From Pontibacter mangrovi (GTDB taxonomy: Bacteria; Bacteroidota; Bacteroidia; Cytophagales; Hymenobacteraceae), in NCBI RefSeq assembly GCF_006385705.1, contig NZ_VFRQ01000005.1, positions 186,001 through 250,000 of the forward strand: a stretch of DNA of 64,000 bases. Reading direction: 5' to 3'. Each line of letters begins with the position of its first letter. Position 1 is the stretch's first letter. Position numbers and translations under genes: made by a program. Below, piece after piece: positions 48,148 through 54,144 of the stretch. The notes beneath the pieces are model-generated. The model made no database searches. It was given only the letters and a program-made list of their open reading frames with translations, and was not told the DNA's origin.

Positions 48148-48359
48148 TGGCTCAGACAAACAATAACATAGGTATTGGCTTCTGGCCACTCCTTTTCCTG
48201 ATATTCCTGGTGCTGAAGCTCACAAAGGTTATCGCCTGGTCTTGGTGGTGGGTGACACTTCCATTATATGGTCCAGTGCTACTGATTATTCTCATTGTAG
48301 TAGGTGTTTTTGCCTATAGGGCATGGAAAGAAAGGAGGCGAGCGAATGGACTTCGGTAA
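48147..48359 (+). CDS. Small two-helix membrane protein (Fragile-X-F-like)
   Basis: A 70-residue protein with FWPLLFLIFLVLKLTKVIAW and a second helix (PLYGPVLLIILIVVGVFAY), then a basic tail. The LKLTxVIAWSWWWVTLPL motif is the one carried by phage genes labelled 'transmembrane Fragile-X-F protein', of unknown function. Start fixed at 48147 by the TAATG overlap. The gene for the Tad2-like protein begins inside its end. Confidence 0.72.
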   Translation: MAQTNNNIGIGFWPLLFLIFLVLKLTKVIAWSWWWVTLPLYGPVLLIILIVVGVFAYRAWKERRRANGLR

Positions 48360-48600
48360 AGCATTAAAAGCCCTTAAGCAGGGCAAGCGAGTTAGAAGGA
48401 AGTTTTGGGAAGAACTAGGCCACTATCTTTACCTGGTTCCACTCAATAGCTATCCAGCAGTGACAGAGCATGCCAAGAAAGAGTTCGGTGTCCTGGTCCC
48501 TTATGAGCCTTACCTGGCTATTAAAATTAATGCCTCAGTTATACCCTGGAGCCCAAACCATCAGGATTTGATTTTTGATGATTGGGAAATATTAGATTAA
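48346..48600 (+). CDS. tad2-like: Tad2/DUF2829-like anti-Thoeris protein
   Basis: An 84-residue protein with the DUF2829 layout: MDFGKALKALKQGKRVRRKFW at the start, LYLVP in the first strand, PYLAIKINASVIPWSPNHQD and the terminal DDWEIL. Characterised Tad2 proteins of this family bind the cyclic ADP-ribose-type signal of Thoeris and so block that defence. A near-perfect Shine-Dalgarno AAAGGAGG (48331-48338), rare here, precedes the ATG at 48346, which decides the start over 48304. A role against another nucleotide-signalling defence is possible. Confidence 0.8.
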   Translation: MDFGKALKALKQGKRVRRKFWEELGHYLYLVPLNSYPAVTEHAKKEFGVLVPYEPYLAIKINASVIPWSPNHQDLIFDDWEILD

Positions 48601-48601
48601 G

Positions 48602-49252
48602 ATGGAAGAGGATATTAAGCCGCTTGAGTGGCATATAGAAAAGCACCAGCTGAAGAACCTGGTACCACTGGAGAAAAACCCATTTGGTAAGATTGATGCC
48701 AGGAAAAAGAAAAGACTCGAGGAGAAGATTCTGACGCTGGGCGTGTTTGAGGCACCGGCCTGTGACGAGAACCTGGTACTGCTCAGCTTTAACAAGCGCC
48801 ATGCTATCCTGATGGAGCTTGGGCGTGGCGAGGAGCTGCAGGACGTGCTGGTACCAAACAGGGCATTGACCGAGAAGGAGCGCAAGGAGATCATACTTTC
48901 ATCCAACGTGCATGAAGGTAACTGGATTGAGGAGATCCTGCGCGAGGACTTTGCTGATATGGATCTGGCTGAACTCGGTATCGATGTAAAGGCCATGGAT
49001 GATATACTGGCTGAGGGAAGTACTGCCAGCAAAGCCAAAAGCGAAGACCCGGTTTATCCGATCGTGGCCGAGTTTTCGGAAAAGCACGATGCCTTCATCA
49101 TCATTTCCAGCAACGAGATTGACAGCAATTTTCTGAAGCAGGTGCTGCAGCTGGAGAAAAGCCAAAGTTACAAATCAGAGGCAGTAGGCCAGAGCCATGT
49201 AGTTACTGCCAAAGACTTTATCAGCTTATGGAACTCAAAATCATCATCGTAA
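48602..49252 (+). CDS. ParB-like (ParB/Srx superfamily) phage protein
   Basis: A 216-residue protein. PLEKNPFGKIDARKKKRLEEK, then DENLVLLSFNKRHAILMELG, follow the ParB N-terminal order (NPR-like region then GHxR-like region), but the GERR-type motif is replaced by NKRH. C-terminal half is unassigned. In phages such proteins accompany DNA-modification enzymes. It overlaps the glycosyltransferase gene by 25 bp, so the two are coupled. Confidence 0.68.
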   Translation: MEEDIKPLEWHIEKHQLKNLVPLEKNPFGKIDARKKKRLEEKILTLGVFEAPACDENLVLLSFNKRHAILMELGRGEELQDVLVPNRALTEKERKEIILSSNVHEGNWIEEILREDFADMDLAELGIDVKAMDDILAEGSTASKAKSEDPVYPIVAEFSEKHDAFIIISSNEIDSNFLKQVLQLEKSQSYKSEAVGQSHVVTAKDFISLWNSKSSS

Positions 49253-49965
49253 GCCACAAACGGGCAGATAGGGTACTCACCACAAAGGCAGTGGAAGGGT
49301 GCGCTATCTGCATTCCGGAAAGCCAGCGAGAGGATTACGCCAGGCATAACCCAGGCGTGGAGCTGATCTGCCATCCTGATTCGGTGATCGGCCTGCCAGC
49401 CAAGCGCCAGTGGATACTGGACCATTACCCTGATGTGTTCATGCTGGATGATGACATTAAGGAAATGCGTGCCGTTTATAAAAGGGCAGGGGAGAAGGCC
49501 AAGATTGATTCTAAGTTAGCCCGGGAGATCATTATCAGTACGGCCCATGCCGCACGTCAGGCCGGTGCCTACCTGTTCGGTTTCAACCAGAGTGCCATAC
49601 CTACGGCCTACAATGGCCTGCAGCCGATAAGCCTTACTGGCTACATGATCGAGGGCTGGATAGGCATACTCTCCGGATCTAAGCTGTTCTACCCACGCGA
49701 CATGCGCCTGTGCGGTGACTTCTGGATATCATGCCTGAACGCCTACCATCACCGGATTTGTTACAAGGATCTGCGCTTTAGCTTTGTGCCGGTCAACACC
49801 TTCAAGAATCAGGGTGGCCAGTCGGAGTTCCGGAACATTGAGGCAGAGGAAAAGGCTTACCACTTCCTGAAGGATCACTTTGGCGATGTGGTGCAGCTGA
49901 AGAAAGACACTGGCCTGGCCAAGCGAAAGCACCAGTGGCAGAAAACGCTTAAACTTCCATTTTAA
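49228..49965 (+). CDS. GT-A-type glycosyltransferase, TET-associated-glycosyltransferase-like
   Basis: A 245-residue protein with MELKIIIVSHKRADRVLTTK at the start, metal-binding DDD (residues 74-76) in VFMLDDDIKEM, and a C-terminal part (GYMIEGWIGILSG, LCGDFWISCLNAYHHRICYKD). The layout is that of a phage glycosyltransferase group named TAGT, described with base-oxidising enzymes and thought to glycosylate hydroxymethylated bases in DNA. No TET-type oxygenase is visible in this window. Glycosylation of a virion component is the alternative. Confidence 0.72.
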   Translation: MELKIIIVSHKRADRVLTTKAVEGCAICIPESQREDYARHNPGVELICHPDSVIGLPAKRQWILDHYPDVFMLDDDIKEMRAVYKRAGEKAKIDSKLAREIIISTAHAARQAGAYLFGFNQSAIPTAYNGLQPISLTGYMIEGWIGILSGSKLFYPRDMRLCGDFWISCLNAYHHRICYKDLRFSFVPVNTFKNQGGQSEFRNIEAEEKAYHFLKDHFGDVVQLKKDTGLAKRKHQWQKTLKLPF

Positions 49966-49973
49966 CTCAACCT

Positions 49974-50177
49974 ATGCGAAAGCCGAAGAAAGTTACCAGA
50001 TATTATAAAAGAGGTTATAGATTCTCTTTAGGGGAGAAGGGTCTGATAAGGCTGTTTAAAAGGAAATCTATGAATAAGCTGTTTAATGATGCTGATTACA
50101 CGCCTCCAGAACATACTTTTAAAGAACTGGATCGCGTGTTAGCCCTCTGCTATCCCAAACCCACTGGAGTTCTGTAA
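49974..50177 (+). CDS. Hypothetical basic phage protein
   Basis: A 67-residue basic protein (MRKPKKVTRYYKRGYRFSLG). Its last codons form one arm of a 15-bp inverted repeat. No family recognised. Confidence 0.5.
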   Translation: MRKPKKVTRYYKRGYRFSLGEKGLIRLFKRKSMNKLFNDADYTPPEHTFKELDRVLALCYPKPTGVL

Positions 50178-50195
50178 GTTCAGTGGGTTTGGGAT
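50152..50195 (+). repeat. 15-bp perfect inverted repeat before the tRNA
   Basis: ATCCCAAACCCACTG (50152-50166) and CAGTGGGTTTGGGAT (50181-50195). It straddles the stop codon at 50175-50177. No T tract, so it is more likely an RNA processing or stability hairpin than a terminator. The stretch 50196-50296 shows nothing further I can name. Confidence 0.65.
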
Positions 50196-50296
50196 ATTTG
50201 AGTAGTAGATAGTGGTTTAGCCATGATCCCCGTAAGGGTGTGCCGGCAGTGACCCGCAAGCGCAGTAAGAACGATACGAGTTGCCTATCTATAATT

Positions 50297-50370
50297 ACAG
50301 GAGAATGTCCCAAGGCTGGCGAGTTGGACTCCAAATCCGACTGTGGTGCGTTCGATTCGTACCTCCTGTG
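50297..50370 (+). tRNA. tRNA-Trp (anticodon CCA), phage-encoded, degenerate D arm
   Basis: Acceptor ACAGGAG (50297-50303) pairs fully with CTCCTGT (50363-50369). Anticodon stem TTGGA/TCCGA encloses loop CTCCAAA with anticodon CCA (50331-50333). The T arm GTGCG-TTCGATT-CGTAC is complete. A1-U72 and discriminator G73 (50370) are the tryptophan identity elements known from bacteria. The D arm does not form a regular 4-bp stem, and the CCA tail is not encoded (CAA follows). Confidence 0.8.
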
Positions 50371-50410
50371 CAACCCCTTCGATACCTACTAATCGAGCCA
50401 TAGATGAAGC

Positions 50411-50439
50411 GCCCGCTGGCATTCCCAGCGGGCTTTTTT
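50411..50439. terminator. Terminator between tRNA and the minus-strand gene
   Basis: GCCCGCTGG (50411-50419) pairs with CCAGCGGGC (50425-50433), then six T's. It can stop the tRNA transcript, and lies right at the stop codon of the convergent gene, so it may serve both. Confidence 0.85.
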
Positions 50440-51085
50440 ATTTCTTAATGTAGCCTTTATAAATGACAAAGCCAGAAGCGAAGCCGATCGCTAAGAGTGC
50501 TAATTTTATAGTTAGGTCCACGTCCGACTCTATCAAGCTTAAACCTAAATCGGCAAAACTGAACAAGACTGTTAAGAATAAAGCCAATACGGCAAGATGT
50601 AAATTTATTCTTTCCCTTGCCTCTCCTGGCAGCGCATAGCCATTCCTAATGAAGTCTTTCAAAGAATCAGATTTAAGATAAGTCCATTTGTTGAGTATAG
50701 CTACTCTTTCCGCCACTCCTCTGTAAGGAAATTTATGTGGTAAGATTCCTTTTCGTCTATCTTCTTTGGCAGCATTGCAGAAAGTATCCGTTTCAGTAAA
50801 TCGTTTTTTCTCGAATTCTGGATGATACTGAAGCCTAGTGAGCAGTCCGTTAATTTCTAGGAGTTCTAATACTCTTACACAATCTATGCAGTAGACAACA
50901 ATTTTCTTGTCTAAACCTTCTAACCGATTTAATGCCATCCCATTTGGGTAAATGAGAAGAGTAGAACCGCCTATAGCAAATTTATAAGCGGAGAATTCTG
51001 CATTCAATAATTCGCTTATGGAAACCTCTTCTAACCTATCTATATGATCTATTATCTTCTTTTCCTGTTTTGTTAATTCTCTCAT
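50438..51085 (-). CDS. Minus-strand accessory protein with two C-terminal membrane helices
   Basis: About 215 residues (from MRELTKQEKKIIDHIDRLEE). The N-terminal part (residues 1-150) is soluble with an IDHID / ISELLNAEFSAYKFAIGGST region; the end has two membrane helices (LAVLALFLTVLFSFADLGL and a second). AT-rich and opposite in direction to every neighbour. An in-frame ATG at 51142 exists, but start 51085 leaves the class B cassette outside the gene. No family recognised; typical of a cargo ('moron') gene, possibly defence or exclusion. Confidence 0.58.
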   Translation of the reverse strand: MRELTKQEKKIIDHIDRLEEVSISELLNAEFSAYKFAIGGSTLLIYPNGMALNRLEGLDKKIVVYCIDCVRVLELLEINGLLTRLQYHPEFEKKRFTETDTFCNAAKEDRRKGILPHKFPYRGVAERVAILNKWTYLKSDSLKDFIRNGYALPGEARERINLHLAVLALFLTVLFSFADLGLSLIESDVDLTIKLALLAIGFASGFVIYKGYIKK

Positions 51086-51090
51086 TTTTT

Positions 51091-51158
51091 TGGTCCGTTG
51101 AGGCTTTACTGGCTTGTCTTTATTGCAGAAACTCGAACTCAATTAAATCAAAAATTAA
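51091..51158 (+). promoter_or_regulatory. Class B upstream cassette, copy 1
   Basis: TGGTCCGTTGAGGCTTTACT begins at 51091 and an ATTG-type -7 box ends at 51125. The cassette continues with CAGAAACTCGAA and precedes the ATG at 51159. It shares about 30 of 35 positions with copy 2. Confidence 0.65.
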
Positions 51159-51734
51159 ATGGGTTACGCATTAAAAACAAAGAAAGGGTATGATTTCTTC
51201 GAGGTATCGAGTGCCCTTCAGAAAAGTATCAGGAGAGGTCTGGAAGACGAGGCCATGTATTGGGCAGCTGAGTTCTACCACAGCGGCTTTGACGAGTACC
51301 TGTGGAAAAGGCTAAGGGTCTGCTGCAGCGAGGATATCGGAATTGCCGAACCTGCTCTGCCTGCCACCATCCATGCCCTATACTCCACTTACCAGGACTT
51401 TAAGAAAAAGAAGAAGGAAGATAGCCAGCCATCCGAACGCCTGTTCCTGGCTCAGGCAGTGATCACACTTTGCAGGGCTCAGAAGTCAAGGCTGATCTGC
51501 CACGCCTCCATCCACTACTTCCGCACACACGAGCACTACCACTTACCTATTCCGGATTATGCTTATGACCAACACACCAGGAAGGGCAAAAGCATGAAAC
51601 GAGGCCTTGCCCACTTCTTTGAGGAAGGCGCCAGGCTGGAGAACATGGCTGAGGTGGATCGGGAGGAAGAGTACCTGGAAAGAGCCAAGAAAGCACTGGT
51701 TAACCCAGGTGCCGACCTGTTTGCCTCAGAGTAA
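51159..51734 (+). CDS. Stand-alone MgsA/RarA C-terminal-domain protein
   Basis: A 191-residue protein. KGYDFFEVSSALQKSIRRGL then EDEAMYWAAEFYHSG and RLRVCCSEDIGIAEP match the C-terminal (tetramerisation) domain of RarA/MgsA replication-associated AAA+ ATPases, but the ATPase part is absent. RarA works at stalled forks and binds single-strand binding protein. The phage protein might steer or block the host RarA. First gene of the class B set. Confidence 0.72.
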   Translation: MGYALKTKKGYDFFEVSSALQKSIRRGLEDEAMYWAAEFYHSGFDEYLWKRLRVCCSEDIGIAEPALPATIHALYSTYQDFKKKKKEDSQPSERLFLAQAVITLCRAQKSRLICHASIHYFRTHEHYHLPIPDYAYDQHTRKGKSMKRGLAHFFEEGARLENMAEVDREEEYLERAKKALVNPGADLFASE

Positions 51735-51737
51735 ATA

Positions 51738-51827
51738 TTTGGCCCGTTGAGGCTTTACTGGCCTGTTTCTTTTGCAGAAACTCGAATTATCAATTAATCA
51801 TCACTGTATCACAAAATAGTATCACAC
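51738..51827 (+). promoter_or_regulatory. Class B upstream cassette, copy 2, with AGTATCAC leader
   Basis: TTTGGCCCGTTGAGGCTTTA starts at 51738, a TTCTTTTG box ends at 51774, then CAGAAACTCGAA, TCAATTAATCA, GTATCAC (51806-51812) and AGTATCAC (51818-51825) just 2 nt before the ATG at 51828. The same string of elements recurs at 52627-52717. Confidence 0.7.
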
Positions 51828-52508
51828 ATGGCAAAAGGAGACAAGAAGAAAGCATTTATGGAGCGCACCGGACTCGGTGAGGATGCCTACTATGCCCACT
51901 CCAGAAAAGTATGCGGCAAGCGCCATTTCAACATGAGGGTATCGCAGCTGCTGGCTGTCAGCGGCTTTAACCCCATCGCATTTTTAGAGGCTCAGATCAC
52001 CGCGTTTGATCCGGATGAACCTGAGAACGAGAAAGACCACCTGCTGTGGCTGGTGCAGGACTGCGAAAACCCGATGAAGGTGCTAAAGGGCTACCTGGAC
52101 TACTACCACAACGAAGATCACCTGCAGGAGCTGGATGCCCACATTGCAGAGCTGCTTCGCAGTTTTCCGGAAGTCTCCTTCAGGAGGTTTGGCGACATTA
52201 ACCAGGTAGATCAGAAGAAGTTCTTTAAGCGCTACTGCGATGAGAAAGGCATGCCGATAGACGTGCAGGCCATGGAGATGAGCGAGATCACTGGCAAGGA
52301 GATCACCCCGCAGGACATTGCCGATTTTGCCATTGCCCACCCGAAAGGAGCTCACACCTATAAAGTGGTTACCTGGGCAGACCGCCTGGCTGAGCGCTAC
52401 TTCTTCCTCACCGGCAACAAGCTCAACTATGACTTTGCCAAGCAGCTCGTACGCATGATGCAGGATAAGGAAAACCTTGACCTATCAGACAACACAGCAC
52501 CGTTTTAA
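51828..52508 (+). CDS. Hypothetical phage protein
   Basis: A 226-residue soluble protein (MAKGDKKKAFMERTGLGEDA...). Mixed helix/strand, no recognised family. Independently controlled by the class B cassette. Followed by two hairpins with AGTATCAC in the loop. Confidence 0.62.
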   Translation: MAKGDKKKAFMERTGLGEDAYYAHSRKVCGKRHFNMRVSQLLAVSGFNPIAFLEAQITAFDPDEPENEKDHLLWLVQDCENPMKVLKGYLDYYHNEDHLQELDAHIAELLRSFPEVSFRRFGDINQVDQKKFFKRYCDEKGMPIDVQAMEMSEITGKEITPQDIADFAIAHPKGAHTYKVVTWADRLAERYFFLTGNKLNYDFAKQLVRMMQDKENLDLSDNTAPF

Positions 52509-52514
52509 ATGGCA

Positions 52515-52581
52515 AGGGCCAGGAGTATCACGCCCTGGCCCTATTCAATTAATCAGATTCACCGAGTATCACGGCGGTGAA
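52515..52581 (+). other. Twin hairpins with AGTATCAC loops
   Basis: Hairpin 1: AGGGCCAGG (52515-52523) with CCTGGCCCT (52534-52542); its loop contains AGTATCAC (52524-52531). Hairpin 2: TTCACCG (52558-52564) with CGGTGAA (52575-52581); its loop contains AGTATCAC (52565-52572). A TCAATTAATCA lies between. Neither has a T tract, so simple termination is unlikely. Confidence 0.75.
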
Positions 52582-52626
52582 CCCCCTGACAAATATAGAT
52601 AAAAAAGTCCGTTCGGAAGCAAAATA

Positions 52627-52717
52627 TTTGGCTCGTCAAGGCTTTACAGGCCTGTTTTATTTGGCGTGATTCGAAGTATCAATTAATCATTCAAGTATCA
52701 CAAAACAAGTATCACAC
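52627..52717 (+). promoter_or_regulatory. Class B upstream cassette, copy 3
   Basis: TTTGGCTCGTCAAGGCTTTA starts at 52627, TTTATTTG box at 52656-52663, then TTCGAAGTATCAATTAATCA and two AGTATCAC words (52694-52701, 52708-52715) before the ATG at 52718. Near-identical in order and spacing to copy 2. Confidence 0.7.
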
Positions 52718-53200
52718 ATGACTAAGGTAGAAGAGTACACATCGAAAATCGTTGCTAAAAGCGAATTGCTGGCTGAGGTTGAACTAGCTTACAAGTCGAA
52801 GCTGAAGCCCAGTGAAAGAACCAAGATTACCTGCTCCACGGACATTTATACTTACCTCACTAAGATTTATGGCGACAACATAGCCCATGTTGAATATTTC
52901 TATGTGATCCTGCTCAACAGGGCCAACCATGTTTTAGGGTGGAATATCATATCAAAGGGTGGCGTTGCCGGCACCGTGGCAGATCCAAAGATCATCCTGC
53001 AGGCTGCTTTATTGGCCAATGCCTCCAGCATCATACTTGCCCACAACCACCCATCCGGAAACACAAAACCAAGCTCAGCTGACATACAGCTCACCAAGAA
53101 AGTGAAGCAGGCGGGCGAGTTTATGGACATGCCGATTCTGGACCATGTGATTTTGACAGAAGAAGGCTACTACAGCTTTGCTGACGAAGGCATACTATAA
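52718..53200 (+). CDS. radC-like: RadC-like JAB/MPN protein
   Basis: A 160-residue protein with the JAMM metal motif His109-Asn-His111-Pro-Ser-Gly...Asp122 (LAHNHPSGNTKPSSAD). Such RadC-like proteins occur on phages and islands of Bacteroidota; the activity (protease, nuclease or none) is not settled. Third gene behind a class B cassette. Confidence 0.85.
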   Translation: MTKVEEYTSKIVAKSELLAEVELAYKSKLKPSERTKITCSTDIYTYLTKIYGDNIAHVEYFYVILLNRANHVLGWNIISKGGVAGTVADPKIILQAALLANASSIILAHNHPSGNTKPSSADIQLTKKVKQAGEFMDMPILDHVILTEEGYYSFADEGIL

Positions 53201-53213
53201 GGAGGCTCTAAAA

Positions 53214-53573
53214 ATGGAAACGACACTGAAAATGCAAGCTAAAAAAGAGAAACTGAGCCGCCTGTTCAAATGTGCCTGGCAATTCTGTAAAACGGAAGGG
53301 CTGAGCCTGAGCAAGGCGCTGCGGAAGGCCTGGTTGCTCTTTACCTCGCTAAAAGATCACCACCGGTTTTCCCCAAGCATGTTTGATCATGCCAGTATCG
53401 AGATCATCTGCAAGTCGGAGTATGTGGGCTGCATCAGCATACTGGATGGCGGTTTTGTGAACGCTAAGAATAGGCTTAATTGTTCCAAAATCTTTCTCAA
53501 CCGCCATGATGCGATAGTTTTTGCCCTCTCAGCGCAAAAAAACAAGGCAATTGCCCAATTGCCACTGATCTAA
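53214..53573 (+). CDS. Hypothetical phage protein
   Basis: A 119-residue protein (METTLKMQAKKEKLSRLFKC...). GGAGG lies 8 nt before ATG 53214, fixing the start. Middle part SLSKALRKAWLLFTSL is helical. Its last codons carry a GGCAATTGCC palindrome (53546-53555). No family recognised. Confidence 0.58.
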   Translation: METTLKMQAKKEKLSRLFKCAWQFCKTEGLSLSKALRKAWLLFTSLKDHHRFSPSMFDHASIEIICKSEYVGCISILDGGFVNAKNRLNCSKIFLNRHDAIVFALSAQKNKAIAQLPLI

Positions 53574-53580
53574 TAAAAAC

Positions 53581-53633
53581 GTCCTACCCTGGCCAAATGC
53601 TTTGCCGCTTCTTTGTGGCAAAGCATTTTTTTT
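53581..53633 (+). promoter_or_regulatory. Class A site overlapping a terminator hairpin
   Basis: GTCCT at 53581 and CTTCTTTG at 53608-53615 (two mismatches, with TTTG in register). The -7-like box lies in the loop of a perfect 12-bp hairpin, AAATGCTTTGCC (53595-53606) with GGCAAAGCATTT (53617-53628), followed by T's to 53633. The next ATG, of the terminase small subunit, is at 53635. The hairpin would end incoming transcription; the site may restart it. Confidence 0.6.
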
Positions 53634-53634
53634 G

Positions 53635-54144
53635 ATGAAACTGATTGGTAAGGGAGATAAACTAGACAAATACAGGGGACACCTGATCAATGGTGACGAG
53701 CTGAAGCCCCAGGAGGAGGCTATGCTGCAAAAGTACAGAAGGGCTAACGCTTTGATGTGCTGCGGCTACTCCAGAGGTCAAACCTTAACCCTGATGAGCA
53801 AGGAAACGGAGCTGAGCGAGTCGCAGCTCTTTGCCATCATCCGTGACTCCATCAAACTCTTCGGAAGCGTCAACGAGGTCGATAAAGCGGGCATGAAGTA
53901 CATCATGTACGAGAACTTCATGCTTGCCGGTAACCTGGCCAGGAAGGAAGGCGATTTCAAGTCGATGGTAAGGGCTTATGAAAACGCAAGCCGCCTGTAC
54001 GACCTGTTCTCACCAGATACGCACTTGATAGACCCACGCGAGTTCCTTCGCCCTGGTGTTATTATCTACTCTACTGAACCTGCAGTGCTGGAAGAGCAGC
54101 AGAGGCAGGATATTGAGGATATAGACTATACCGATGCAGAGTAA
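53635..54144 (+). CDS. Terminase small subunit-like protein
   Basis: A 169-residue helical protein with a DNA-binding-like stretch (LMCCGYSRGQTLTLMSKETEL) ending in an acidic tail. Directly upstream of and overlapping the terminase large subunit by 11 bp. Placement and size support the call more than sequence. Confidence 0.7.
   Translation: MKLIGKGDKLDKYRGHLINGDELKPQEEAMLQKYRRANALMCCGYSRGQTLTLMSKETELSESQLFAIIRDSIKLFGSVNEVDKAGMKYIMYENFMLAGNLARKEGDFKSMVRAYENASRLYDLFSPDTHLIDPREFLRPGVIIYSTEPAVLEEQQRQDIEDIDYTDAE

Noticed and set aside
50219..50290. A second tRNA before tRNA-Trp
   Set aside because: No T-arm sequence or matching acceptor arms could be found.
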